Assembly (NCBI RefSeq): GCF_000177215.2
Contig: NZ_CM001368.1
Span: 930,001 to 994,000, forward strand
Direction of reading: 5' to 3'
DNA: 64,000 nt
Source of the DNA: Solidesulfovibrio carbinoliphilus subsp. oakridgensis
GTDB lineage: Bacteria > Desulfobacterota > Desulfovibrionia > Desulfovibrionales > Desulfovibrionaceae
This document shows positions 42,528 to 51,022 of this stretch, in pieces (position 1 is the stretch's first letter; each line of letters starts with the position of its first letter). The notes beneath the pieces were generated by a model, which was not told the origin of the DNA, made no database searches, and worked only from the letters and a program-made list of their open reading frames with translations. A program made the translations under genes and the position numbers.

Positions 42528-43733
42528 CTAGCGCAGGAGCCACCAGCCCGAGACGGCCAGGGTGGCCAGGGTGACGGGCAGGCCGACCCGGGCGTGGGCC
42601 GCAAACCCCAGGCGCACACCCAGACGTTCGGCCTGGTCGGCCACGATGAGGTTGGCCAGGCTGCCGGGCAGGATCAGGTTGCCGGCCAGGGTGCTCGACA
42701 CGGCCAGGAGCGTGGCCTGCTCCGGCCCGCTGTGGCCGGGCAAAAGGAGCATCACGGCCGGCACGTTCGACACCACGTTGGAAAAAAGGGCCGTGACCGC
42801 ATAAAGCCAGGCTGGACGGGACAGGTCGATGCCGAGGGTCCCAAGCCCCTGGTAGGCGTCGTCGAGAAAGCCGGCGGCCGCCACTTCCCGGTTGACCACG
42901 AAAAGCCCGAGGAAAAGGAGCAGGAGCTGCCAGTCGACCAGGGCGAGCGTCTCGCGTGATCCCATGCGGCGACTGAGAAGGAGGGCCCCGCCGCAGGCCA
43001 GGGCCACATCCTCACGGGGCACGCCGCCCCAGAGGAAGGCAGCCAGGCACACGGCCATGGCGAAAAGCCCCTTGGCCGACTGCCACCGGGAAAAGGGCGG
43101 CGCCGGCAGGCCAAGGACAACGGTCGGGCCGGCGAACCGGCCACGCCAAGCCCAGACCGTGCCGACCCAGGCCAATACCAGCGACACGGCCACGCAGGGC
43201 CAGACCGTCGCCAGATAGCCGGTGAAGGACAGGTGGGCCACCTGGCCGATCAGCATGTTCTGGGGATTGCCGATGAGGGTCGCGGCCGAGCCGATGTTGG
43301 CGGACAGGGCCAGGCCGATCAGGTACGGCAAGGGGTTAAGCCCCCGGGCCAGGGTCGCCTCCACCAGGATCGGGGCCATGGCCAGGCAGACGATGTCGTT
43401 GGCCAAAAGGGCGGACAGCACGGCCGACGCGCCCATGACCCGGGCGAGGAGCCCGGCCGGCGAAGCGGCGGCCGCGATGAGGGCCCGGCTGACGGCGGCG
43501 TAGAAGCCGCCCAGGCGCAGCTGGGCCGAAACGACCATCAGGCCGAAGAGCAGGGCCAGGGTCGGCACGTCGGCGGCATTCCAGGCATCGGAGACGGTCA
43601 TGGCACCGCCGGCCACGAGCACGATGGCCCCGACCAGGGCCGCCCCGGCCCGGTCCACGGCCAGTCCCGGCAGCCGGCCCAGGGCCATGGCGGCGTAGAC
43701 AAGGAGAAAAACGAAAAGGACTGCGGCGCGCAC
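42528..43733 (-). CDS. Ion-transporter superfamily permease (ArsB/CitT-like)
   Basis: The 401-residue protein has about eleven membrane segments with the IT-superfamily sequence GSAATLIGNPQNMLIG (about 146-161) and the repeated symmetric element SNVVSNVPAVMLLLPG (about 300). Such carriers move arsenite, dicarboxylates, sulfate or other anions, often with Na+ or H+. The start is a GTG at 43731-43733 with only a weak ribosome site. It directly precedes a PLP decarboxylase gene, a layout that suggests uptake or export of that enzyme's substrate or product. Confidence 0.85.
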   Translation of the reverse strand: MRAAVLFVFLLVYAAMALGRLPGLAVDRAGAALVGAIVLVAGGAMTVSDAWNAADVPTLALLFGLMVVSAQLRLGGFYAAVSRALIAAAASPAGLLARVMGASAVLSALLANDIVCLAMAPILVEATLARGLNPLPYLIGLALSANIGSAATLIGNPQNMLIGQVAHLSFTGYLATVWPCVAVSLVLAWVGTVWAWRGRFAGPTVVLGLPAPPFSRWQSAKGLFAMAVCLAAFLWGGVPREDVALACGGALLLSRRMGSRETLALVDWQLLLLFLGLFVVNREVAAAGFLDDAYQGLGTLGIDLSRPAWLYAVTALFSNVVSNVPAVMLLLPGHSGPEQATLLAVSSTLAGNLILPGSLANLIVADQAERLGVRLGFAAHARVGLPVTLATLAVSGWWLLR

Positions 43734-43904
43734 GCCCCGGCCTAGCAGGTTCGCGTCAGAAAAGCCAAGGGAAAGCGGCAGGAAGAAGAATCGGGGGGCC
43801 GCCCCCCGCCGCCGGGGGCGATGCTCTCCCGCGGCCCCCTCGTTGGGGACCAGGGGGGAAGCATGCCTCCGGCGGCGGGTCCGGGGCAGGGCCCCAGCCT
43901 TCCC
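43734..43904. repeat. GC-rich dispersed repeat region, copy 4
   Basis: The gap contains GCATGCCTCCGGCGGCGGG (from 43861), the same head as the repeats at 21603 and 21702. Further left, about 43795-43830, a related segment lies in the opposite direction, so again two copies form an inverted pair. CCGGGGCAGGGCCCC closes the unit at about 43881-43895. No gene is seen here. Confidence 0.55.
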
Positions 43905-44618
43905 TTAATTGTCGAGCAGGGAGCCTTCGGACGGGTGCTCGCCGAACCAGCGCACTTCGCCGGAGTCGATGTCGTAGAGGGCGCCCACGACCTTGATCTT
44001 GCCGTCGGCCGCCATCTTTTTGAGCATCGGGCTTTTGGCGTAGATGTCGCTGATGGCCTGCCACATGTTGGCCTCGATGGACCGGCTGATGATCTCGTTG
44101 ACGTCCGAAGCGGCGAAACGGGCCTTGATGCCCTTGACCGCCGGCACGATGGGGGCCACCAGCTTGCCGATGTTCTCGGTGACGGGCTCGTTTTTGACCA
44201 CCGCCGTGACCGCCCCGCATTTGGTGTGGGCCAGAACCACCACCAACGGCACGCCGAGGTGCTCGGCCCCGTACTCGATGGTGCCGATCTCGTCGGTGGC
44301 GGCCACGTTGCCGGCCACGCGGACCACGAAAAGGTCGCCCACGCCCTGGTCGAAGAGGACCTCGACCGGGGCCCGGGAATCGGCGCAGGACAGGACCGTG
44401 GCAAACGGGTGCTGTCCGCCGGTGGCGGTTTCATGCCGACGGGCGGCGTCCTGATGCGGCGCGACGTTGGCCTGGGACACGAACCGCGTGTTGCCTTCCT
44501 TGAGCCGGGACAGGGCCTCGTCGGCGCTCACTTCCGAACCGCCGGAAGAGGCCAGGACCGCTGTGCACATCGCCAGCAAAAACGCCATGGTGGCCGTGGC
44601 CGCAAGAAACCGTTTCAT
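43905..44618 (-). CDS. Periplasmic beta-class carbonic anhydrase
   Basis: This enzyme interconverts CO2 and bicarbonate. The 237-residue protein starts with a signal peptide (1-24, cut near VLA-SS), so it acts in the periplasm. Zinc ligands are C78 in SCADSR, H131 and C134 in HTKCGA; the catalytic D80-R82 pair is kept. VAGNVAATDEIGTIEYGAEHLGV is typical. The ATG at 44618 has GGAGG 6 nt upstream. The neighbours are an anion permease (downstream) and a divergent SpeE-like gene. A periplasmic beta enzyme could trap CO2 or supply bicarbonate. Confidence 0.93.
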   Translation of the reverse strand: MKRFLAATATMAFLLAMCTAVLASSGGSEVSADEALSRLKEGNTRFVSQANVAPHQDAARRHETATGGQHPFATVLSCADSRAPVEVLFDQGVGDLFVVRVAGNVAATDEIGTIEYGAEHLGVPLVVVLAHTKCGAVTAVVKNEPVTENIGKLVAPIVPAVKGIKARFAASDVNEIISRSIEANMWQAISDIYAKSPMLKKMAADGKIKVVGALYDIDSGEVRWFGEHPSEGSLLDN

Positions 44619-44791
44619 CGGGATCCTCCAGAATTGAACGTGATGGGGTGGTTTCTTTTCCCTACATCGAACAGCCGGCCTCGGTCAAAAACAAACCGCT
44701 TGCCACGTGCTTGCGCGGCCGGTCCGGTGCCGTTATGGATGGCGTCAGGGGCTCTGGCCGGCCTGTGATCCGTCGAGGCAAGGAGTGTCGG

Positions 44792-46273
44792 ATGCTTGAA
44801 ATCGTGGTTTTCTGCTGCGGCGCGGCGGTCATGGTCCTGGAGATCGTCGGGGCCCGCATTCTGGCCCCGTTCCTCGGCACCTCCATCGTGGTCTGGACCG
44901 GGCTTATCGGGGTCATCCTGGGGAGCCTCGCCGTCGGCTACTGGCAGGGCGGCCGGCTGGCCGACCGGCGGCCCACGGCCCGGACCCTGTCCGGCATCAT
45001 CGCCCTGTCCGCCGTGCTGGTCGCGTCCACGGCCGCAACCCGGATGCCGCTGCTCGATTTCCTGGCCACCCAGGCCTCCGGCCCCCGCCTGGCCGTCATC
45101 GCCGCCACGCTGCTCCTTTTCGCCCCGTCCGCCGCCCTGCTCGGCATGGTCGCCCCCTTTGCCGTCCGCCTGTCCCTGCGCGACACCGCCACCTCTGGAT
45201 CCACGGCCGGCCGGCTGTATGCCTTGTCCACCTGCGGCAGCATCGTCGGCACCTTTGCCGCCGGATTTTTCCTGGTCGCCACCCTGGGCTCCACGGCCAT
45301 CCTCATCGTGGTGGCCGCCTTCCTGCTCGGCTTGGCTTTCCTGGCCTCGCGGGCCGACGGCAAGGCCAAGGCCGCCGCGGGCCTCGTCATCGCCCTTTGC
45401 GGCCTGGGGCTCCTGGCCAACGGCCGATCCCTGGCCGCAGCCGGCGTGCGCGACGTGGACACGGCCTACGGCCGGGTGCTGGTCTACGACGGGCTCCATC
45501 CCGAATCCGGCCGCCCCATCCGGGTCATGACCACCGGTCCGGCCCGCTACCAGTCGGCCATGTACCTCGACGCCCCGGACGCCCTGGCCCTGCCCTACGT
45601 CCGGTTCTTCGACCTGGCCCGCACCCTGGTCCCGGACGCCCGGCGGGTGCTGGTCCTTGGCGGCGGCGGCTACTCCTTCCCCCGCCACATCCTGGCCACG
45701 CGGCCCGGGACCGAGGTCACGGTGGTGGAACTCGATCCCGGCATCACGGCCCTGGCCCGCCAATATTTCGGCCTGGCGGACACCCCGGGCCTCTCCATCA
45801 TCCACGAGGACGCCCGGACGTTCATCAATCGGGAGACAGGTCCCTACGATCTGATCTACCTGGACGCCTTCGGCACGGACTACGCGCCGCCGTTCCATCT
45901 GGTGACCCGGGAGGCGGCGGCCCGGCTGGCGGCCAAACTGGCCCCGGGCGGGGCGGTGGTGGTCAACTCCATTGCCGCGGCCGAAGGAAAGAACGGACGG
46001 TTCCCCCGCTCCCTGGCCGCCACCTTCGCCACGGCCTTTGCCGAGGTGGCCGTCTATCCCTTGGGAGGCGAAGGGCGCGCGTCCGAGGAGCAGAACGTGA
46101 TGCTGGTGGCCCGGGCCGAGAGCTGGCCCCCGGCCGTGCCGGCGGACGCCGAGGCGCGGAGTTTTCTGGCGGCCCGCCTGGAAAATCCGGCCGGGGATGA
46201 CGGCATGGTCTTGACCGACGACTTCGCCCCGGTGGAATGGATGTGCCTCGGCTCCTGGCGCGAAGCGTCCTGA
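44792..46273 (+). CDS. Membrane protein with C-terminal spermidine-synthase-like domain
   Basis: The 493-residue protein has seven to eight membrane helices (about 1-225) followed by a class I methyltransferase-like SpeE domain (about 250-490): RVLVLGGGGYSFPRHIL (motif I), VVELDPGITALARQYF and IYLDAFGTDYAPPF. The last segment keeps two Asp but not the DSTDP sequence of real spermidine synthases, so polyamine synthesis is unproven. The start at 44792 has AAGGAG 7-8 nt upstream; a longer in-frame start lacks a ribosome site. It is divergent from the carbonic anhydrase gene. A larger relative is encoded at 60437. Confidence 0.8.
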   Translation: MLEIVVFCCGAAVMVLEIVGARILAPFLGTSIVVWTGLIGVILGSLAVGYWQGGRLADRRPTARTLSGIIALSAVLVASTAATRMPLLDFLATQASGPRLAVIAATLLLFAPSAALLGMVAPFAVRLSLRDTATSGSTAGRLYALSTCGSIVGTFAAGFFLVATLGSTAILIVVAAFLLGLAFLASRADGKAKAAAGLVIALCGLGLLANGRSLAAAGVRDVDTAYGRVLVYDGLHPESGRPIRVMTTGPARYQSAMYLDAPDALALPYVRFFDLARTLVPDARRVLVLGGGGYSFPRHILATRPGTEVTVVELDPGITALARQYFGLADTPGLSIIHEDARTFINRETGPYDLIYLDAFGTDYAPPFHLVTREAAARLAAKLAPGGAVVVNSIAAAEGKNGRFPRSLAATFATAFAEVAVYPLGGEGRASEEQNVMLVARAESWPPAVPADAEARSFLAARLENPAGDDGMVLTDDFAPVEWMCLGSWREAS

Positions 46274-46276
46274 GCC

Positions 46277-46312
46277 GGCCGGCCACGCCGAAAAGATCCG
46301 ACGCCGCCGGCC
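46277..46312. terminator. Inverted repeat between convergent genes
   Basis: GGCCGGC at 46277-46283 is complementary to GCCGGCC at 46306-46312 with a 22-nt loop. It lies in the 52-nt gap between the SpeE-like gene and the exonuclease gene, which face each other. There is no T-run; it is at best a weak bidirectional terminator. Confidence 0.3.
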
Positions 46313-46325
46313 AATCTTTGGCTGT

Positions 46326-47090
46326 TTAGGAGGCGTCGATCTCAAGCCCCACCGGGCAGTGGTCCGAACCAAAGACGGTATTGTCGATCCAGGCCCGCTT
46401 GACCCTGGGTCGCAGTTCCTCGGACACGAAGAAATAGTCGATGCGCCACCCGACGTTGCGATCCCGGGCCTTGAACCGGTAGTCCCACCAGGAATAGTGC
46501 CCGCCTTCCTTCTCGAACATCCGGAAAGTGTCCACATAGCCGGCGGCCACGAACCCGTCGAGCCAGGCCCGCTCCTCGGGCAGAAAGCCGGACGTCTTTT
46601 CGTTGGCCTTGGCGTTTTTGAGGTCCAGGGCGGTGTGGGCGGTGTTGAAATCGCCGCAGACCACGATGGGCTTTTTGCGGCGCAGCGCCTCGGCATGGGC
46701 CAGAAAGGCCTCGTAATAGCCGAGCTTGTAGGCCAGCCGCTCCGGTCCCCGGCCGCCGTTGGGGAAATAGACGTTGAAAAAGTAGAAGTCGTTGAATTCC
46801 ATTTGGATGAGCCGACCCTCGCCGCACCAGGCCGCGTCGGGCAGGTCCAGGCCGATGCTTCGGGGTTCCACCCGGTAGAGGCAGCCCACGCCGGAATAGC
46901 CTTTTTTGACCGTGGAACTGAGCCAGACCGTCTTGTAGCCGCCCGTGTGGCCGAAGTCCGCCTCGTGCCCGGTCTGGAGCTTGGACTCCTGGATGCCGAC
47001 CACGTCCGCGCCACTGCCGGACAACCACTCCCAGAACCCTTTCTGCACCACGGCCCGCAGGCCGTTGACATTCCAGCTCATTAAAATCAT
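46326..47090 (-). CDS. xth: Exodeoxyribonuclease III
   Basis: The 254-residue enzyme is an AP endonuclease and 3'-exonuclease of base-excision repair. Motifs: MSWNVNGLRA (with the Asn), GIQESKLQ (metal Glu), GDFNTAHTALDLKN, WRIDYFFVS and the final SDHCPVGLEI (catalytic His). Length and motif order are those of the ExoA/XthA family. Its ATG at 47090 overlaps the TGA of the upstream HD-GYP gene (ATGA), so it is translated from the same message. Confidence 0.94.
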   Translation of the reverse strand: MILMSWNVNGLRAVVQKGFWEWLSGSGADVVGIQESKLQTGHEADFGHTGGYKTVWLSSTVKKGYSGVGCLYRVEPRSIGLDLPDAAWCGEGRLIQMEFNDFYFFNVYFPNGGRGPERLAYKLGYYEAFLAHAEALRRKKPIVVCGDFNTAHTALDLKNAKANEKTSGFLPEERAWLDGFVAAGYVDTFRMFEKEGGHYSWWDYRFKARDRNVGWRIDYFFVSEELRPRVKRAWIDNTVFGSDHCPVGLEIDAS

Positions 47091-48847
47091 TGCGTGATCC
47101 CGTTTTCCTCCGCGACAGGCGCGGTTTCCTCGCCCCGTTCCATCATCTGCAAAAACGCCCTGGCGCAGGTGGGGCAGAACTGCCGGCCGGCCTCTTCGCC
47201 GATGATGCCAAGGGCTTTCTCGAGCGCCATGCCGCGCCGGTAGGGACGGTCGGTGGTCATGGCGTCGTAGGCGTCGGCAATGGAGATGATGCGCGCGCCA
47301 AGGGGAATGTCCGTGCCCACGATGGCCGTGGGGTAGCCGAGCCCGTCCCACCGCTCGTGGTGCAAAAGAATGAGCGGCAAAACCGGCGACAGGGAGACGA
47401 TGGGCCGCAGGATTTCCGCGCCGATGATGGCGTGCTCCTGGATCTTGGCGTATTCCTCGCCGGTCAGACGGCCGGGCTTGAGGAGCACCGCGTCGCGCAC
47501 GCCGATCTTGCCGATGTCGTGCAGGTTGGCCGCGATCTCGAGTTCCCGGAGTTCCCGGTCGGCCAGCCCCATGGCCCGGCCAAGCCGCATGGCCATGCGC
47601 GACACCCGGGCCGTATGGCCCTTGGTGTATTCGTCACGGGCCTCCAGGGCGGTGATGAGGGCCGACATGCTGGCCAGGACGTGCTCGTGCTCTTTTTTGA
47701 GATGCCGGTAGCTCTCGGCCAACAGCTGCTCCACCACGAGCTGCATCTTTTCCACGTCAAAGGGTTTGACGAAATACCGGGAGACGCCCAGGCGCTCGCC
47801 GCGCCGGATGTCGCCCGGCCGGTTGCGGCCGCTCATGATCACCACCAGGGTGTTGCGCAGTTCGGGCTGGTCGCGCAGCCGCTCGCACAGGGCGTAGCCG
47901 TCCATCTCCGGCATCTCGATGTCCGTCACCACCACGTCCGGCCGCTCGGCCATGGCCAGCTCCAGCGCCTCCTGCCCGTTTTCGGCCGTCAGCACGCAGT
48001 GGCCGCTTTTGATGAAACTGTGGCGCAACAGCTCCCGGATAAGCTTGTTGTCGTCGGCGACCAGAATCTTGTTGTGGCGCTTGCGCTCGGCCAGATCCAG
48101 ATGCTCCGACACCTTGGCCGCCAGCATGTCCGGGGTGAACGATTTGAGAAGATAGTCGTCGGCCCCGCAGTTAAACGCCGTTTCCACATCCAGGGCGTTG
48201 TCGCTGCTCGACAGGATGACCACCGGCAGGTAGCGGCCGGGGTTCTCCTCCTTGAGGCGGCGGCACAGGTCCAGGCCGGAAAGGCGAGGCAACAGCACGC
48301 TCGTCAGGACCAGCTCGAAGGACTGGCTGCGGCAAAGGGCCAGGGCCTCCTCGGCGCTGTGCGCGGCCACCACCTGGAATCCCGCCGGGGACAGGGCCGC
48401 CCTGACGACGTGCAGGAGCGTCTTGCCGGCATCGACGAAAAGGATGGCCCGCCCGGTCGTCGGCGCGGCGGGATGGAGCAACCCGTCCTTGAGCTCCCGC
48501 AGGACCGAAGCCAGGTTCAGCCGGTGGACGGGAATGACGTCCGGCTGGTCGGCCAGGAACTCCGGCCGGCCTTCGGCCGCGGCCTCCTCGAACGGCTGCA
48601 GGCACAGGATGGGGATCCGCCGGCCCGAGGCCGCGCCGGATTCCCGGATGCGCTCCAGCAGTTCGGCCTGACCAAGGCTCATGTACGAATCCTGGATCAG
48701 GACCGCGTCCGGCGCGGGCTCGGCCAAGGGAAAGACAAAGCCCCCTTCGCCGGGCAGGGCGAAGGCGTATTCCACCCCCAGAGTCAGGTAGATCTTGGAC
48801 AAAAAGGCCCGATAAAACGCAATGTCGATGACATTGACAACGAGCAT
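47087..48847 (-). CDS. Multi-receiver HD-GYP response regulator
   Basis: The 586-residue protein has an N-terminal receiver-like region without acceptor (1-125), a second receiver (135-250) in which the phospho-Asp is replaced by S183, a third complete receiver (259-378; D265-D266 region, acceptor D309, K361) and an HD-GYP domain (about 385-560; HDIGKIG at 443-449, HHERWDGLGYP at 496-506). HD-GYP enzymes hydrolyse cyclic-di-GMP; all metal-binding residues I can check are present. The ATG at 48847 has GGAGG with 5-nt spacing. It is coupled to the exonuclease gene by ATGA. Confidence 0.88.
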   Translation of the reverse strand: MLVVNVIDIAFYRAFLSKIYLTLGVEYAFALPGEGGFVFPLAEPAPDAVLIQDSYMSLGQAELLERIRESGAASGRRIPILCLQPFEEAAAEGRPEFLADQPDVIPVHRLNLASVLRELKDGLLHPAAPTTGRAILFVDAGKTLLHVVRAALSPAGFQVVAAHSAEEALALCRSQSFELVLTSVLLPRLSGLDLCRRLKEENPGRYLPVVILSSSDNALDVETAFNCGADDYLLKSFTPDMLAAKVSEHLDLAERKRHNKILVADDNKLIRELLRHSFIKSGHCVLTAENGQEALELAMAERPDVVVTDIEMPEMDGYALCERLRDQPELRNTLVVIMSGRNRPGDIRRGERLGVSRYFVKPFDVEKMQLVVEQLLAESYRHLKKEHEHVLASMSALITALEARDEYTKGHTARVSRMAMRLGRAMGLADRELRELEIAANLHDIGKIGVRDAVLLKPGRLTGEEYAKIQEHAIIGAEILRPIVSLSPVLPLILLHHERWDGLGYPTAIVGTDIPLGARIISIADAYDAMTTDRPYRRGMALEKALGIIGEEAGRQFCPTCARAFLQMMERGEETAPVAEENGITQ

Positions 48848-48941
48848 CACCACCTCCGGGGCGCGCCACCAGGGGTGACGCCCGCTTTGAAACGGCCGCG
48901 GAAAAAGGCAGGCCGGCTCCGGGCGTCCCGCGCTCGTTTTT

Positions 48942-49610
48942 TCAGACGGTCAGGAGGCTGGCCGCAAGGCCGCCCGGACCCAGGGTGATGCGGGCATAGC
49001 CGCCGTCGGCCAGGGCTCCGGGATTGACAATCACGGTCCGGCCCAGGGAGTCGATGGACCGGGCCTCGTGGATGTGGCCGGTCAGGCAGATCGCCGGCTG
49101 GACCCGGGAAATGAAATCCCGCACGGCCTGGCTGCCGACATGGGCCCCGGAGCCGACCACGTCGGCGGCGGTGCCAAAGGGCGGGGTATGGCAGACCATG
49201 ACCAGGTGCGGACAGTGGGCCACCACGGCATGGGCGGCTTCGAGCCAGGCCGCGACCCTCTCCTCGCCAGCCTCGCTTGGCGTGTGAAACGGCGTCGGCG
49301 TAGACCAGCCGCAGCCGAAAAACCCGACGCCCTGGGGCATGACCCGGCCGGTGGCGTGGAGGTTGACGCCTTCGGCCGTGAGGTAGGCGTCCACGGCGCC
49401 GGTATCCATGTTGCCGATCTGGGCCATGACCACCGGGTTTCGCCGACGCACGGCCTCGAGGACCAGCTTGGCCGAGGCCGCGCCGCCCCGGATGGTCAGG
49501 TCGCCGCTGACCACCACCCCGGCCGCGTCGCCAAGGCCCGGGATGCGGCCCAGGGCCGCGATGTCGTCGTGCACGTCTCCGATACCGATCCAATAGGTCC
49601 CTTCGGCCAT
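48942..49610 (-). CDS. Calcineurin-like (YfcE/MJ0936-type) metallophosphoesterase
   Basis: The 222-residue protein has the metallophosphoesterase pattern: GIGDVHDD (D-x-H), VVSGDLTIRG (GD), QIGNMD in place of GNHD, VCHTPPFGT and LTGHIHEARSIDSLG (GHxH). The loss of GNHD in favour of GNMD is a modest change seen in some family members. It probably hydrolyses a phosphodiester or phosphomonoester of unknown identity. The ATG at 49610 follows GGGAGGGGAT. It is divergent from the cyclo-ligase gene, 80 nt apart. Confidence 0.85.
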   Translation of the reverse strand: MAEGTYWIGIGDVHDDIAALGRIPGLGDAAGVVVSGDLTIRGGAASAKLVLEAVRRRNPVVMAQIGNMDTGAVDAYLTAEGVNLHATGRVMPQGVGFFGCGWSTPTPFHTPSEAGEERVAAWLEAAHAVVAHCPHLVMVCHTPPFGTAADVVGSGAHVGSQAVRDFISRVQPAICLTGHIHEARSIDSLGRTVIVNPGALADGGYARITLGPGGLAASLLTV

Positions 49611-49690
49611 ATCCCCTCCCGCGCCTGGTGCCGCAAGCCGCCCTTCCCCTGGCGGGAAGGCCCTGCTAGTATGCTGTGGTTGTGCAAACA
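49611..49690. promoter_or_regulatory. Divergent intergenic region
   Basis: These 80 bases separate the phosphoesterase gene (minus) and the 5-FTHF cyclo-ligase gene (plus). A GGGAGGGG ribosome site for the minus gene sits at the left end. The right end is the least GC-rich part but shows no clear hexamers. Confidence 0.25.
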
Positions 49691-50293
49691 ATGCAACCAT
49701 ATCAGATATCAGATACCGGCAAGGACGCACTGCGCCGGGAGATGCGGCGCCGCCGGGAGGCCCTTGCCCCGGCCTTCGTGGCCACGGCCAGCGCGGCCGT
49801 GGCCGCACGGGTGGCCGCCCTGCCGCGTTTTGCCACGGCCCGCGAGGTCCTGGCCTATCTTCCCGTGCGAAACGAGGTCGATGCCGGCCTCCTGGCCGAG
49901 AGGGTCCTCGCCTCCGGCCGCCGGCTCCTTTTGCCCCGGTGCCGGCCGGACGCGCCGGGCCAGCTCGATCTCGGCTGCGTGGCCGACCTGGCAGACGCCG
50001 TGCCCGGCCGTTTCGGCATCCTCGAACCCCGGCCGGAGTTGTGCGTCCTGCCCGAGGCCTTCGCCCCGGACTTGATCCTGGTGCCGGGCCTGGCCTTTGA
50101 CGCCCAGGGCCTGCGCCTTGGCCAGGGCGGCGGCTATTACGACCGGCTGCTCGCCCTGCCCATGGCGGCCGGGGCCTTGACCGTGGGCCTGGCCTACGCC
50201 TTCCAGATGGTGTCGCGCCTGCCGGCCGAGCCGTGGGACAGGTCCGTGGATCTGGTCGCAACTGAACAACAAACACACTGGTTTTCCAAATGA
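49691..50293 (+). CDS. 5-formyltetrahydrofolate cyclo-ligase
   Basis: This enzyme converts 5-formyl-THF to methenyl-THF with ATP. The 200-residue protein shows GKDALRREMRRRREAL near the N-terminus, VLAYLPVRNEVD (about 52-63), DLILVPGLAFD (about 125-135) and the signature RLGQGGGYYDRLL. The start is uncertain: ATG at 49691 is used, but GTG codons at 49676 and 49682 are in frame and none has a good ribosome site. Its TGA overlaps the next ATG (ATGA). Confidence 0.9.
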   Translation: MQPYQISDTGKDALRREMRRRREALAPAFVATASAAVAARVAALPRFATAREVLAYLPVRNEVDAGLLAERVLASGRRLLLPRCRPDAPGQLDLGCVADLADAVPGRFGILEPRPELCVLPEAFAPDLILVPGLAFDAQGLRLGQGGGYYDRLLALPMAAGALTVGLAYAFQMVSRLPAEPWDRSVDLVATEQQTHWFSK

Positions 50294-51000
50294 ATTACAT
50301 TCCCTTTGCGTTTCCGGGACTGCCCGGCGTCGGCTGCGCCTTTGGCCATGGACCGGACACGGCCGCCTTTACCGGCGCGGCCGACCCGGCTGCGGTCATC
50401 GCCACCCGCCGCGGCCTGAAAGAGGAACTCGACTTTTCGATCTGGCATTCGCTCAAGCAGGTGCACGGGGTGCACATGATCATGGAGCCGGAATTCGATA
50501 CCCTGGAACGGCCGAGCATCGAGGCCGGCGACGGCATGGCCGAGAGCCGGCCCGGCCGGGCCCTGGCCATCAAGACCGCCGACTGCCAGCCGGTGCTCCT
50601 GGCCCACGAGTCAGGCAAGTTCATCGCCGCCCTGCACGTCGGCTGGCGGGGCAACGTGGCCGATTTCTGCGGCCGGGGGGTGCGGTCGTTTTGTGTGCGC
50701 TACGGCCTCGATCCCCGCGAACTCCTGGCCGTGCGCGGACCGAGCCTCGGACCCGGCGAATCGGAGTTCACCGCCTTCGAGAGCGAATTCGGCGAAGCCT
50801 TTCGTCCCTACTACGACCACCGCAGCCGCAAGGTCGACCTGTGGCGGCTCACCCGCGACCAACTCGTCGCCGTCGGGCTCGACCGGGACCGGATTTTCAG
50901 CCTGGATCTTTGCACCAAAAGCCTGCCCGCCTTTTTCTCCTACCGGCGCGACAAGACGGCCGGCCGCCAGGCCAGCCTCATTTGGATCAAGGAAGGGTAA
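50290..51000 (+). CDS. pgeF: PgeF/YfiH-family (polyphenol oxidase, LACC1-like) protein
   Basis: Members remove mis-incorporated residues from peptidoglycan precursors or act as purine nucleoside phosphorylase/deaminase. The 236-residue protein has the conserved Cys/His set: WHSLKQVHG, KTADCQPVLL (metal Cys), LHVGWRGNV (metal His), GPSLGPGESE and a final LDLCTKSLPAFFSYRRD with the R-x-x-K-T end. Start overlaps the preceding stop by 4 nt, so the two are coupled. It is convergent with the HD-GYP gene at 51023. Confidence 0.88.
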   Translation: MNYIPFAFPGLPGVGCAFGHGPDTAAFTGAADPAAVIATRRGLKEELDFSIWHSLKQVHGVHMIMEPEFDTLERPSIEAGDGMAESRPGRALAIKTADCQPVLLAHESGKFIAALHVGWRGNVADFCGRGVRSFCVRYGLDPRELLAVRGPSLGPGESEFTAFESEFGEAFRPYYDHRSRKVDLWRLTRDQLVAVGLDRDRIFSLDLCTKSLPAFFSYRRDKTAGRQASLIWIKEG

Positions 51001-51022
51001 TCGTCGGGGCGACGCGCAGGGC

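Noticed and set aside
44615-47071. An 818-codon minus-strand frame across the SpeE-like gene and part of xth
   Set aside because: It spans two real genes in other frames and shows only mirror-type composition.
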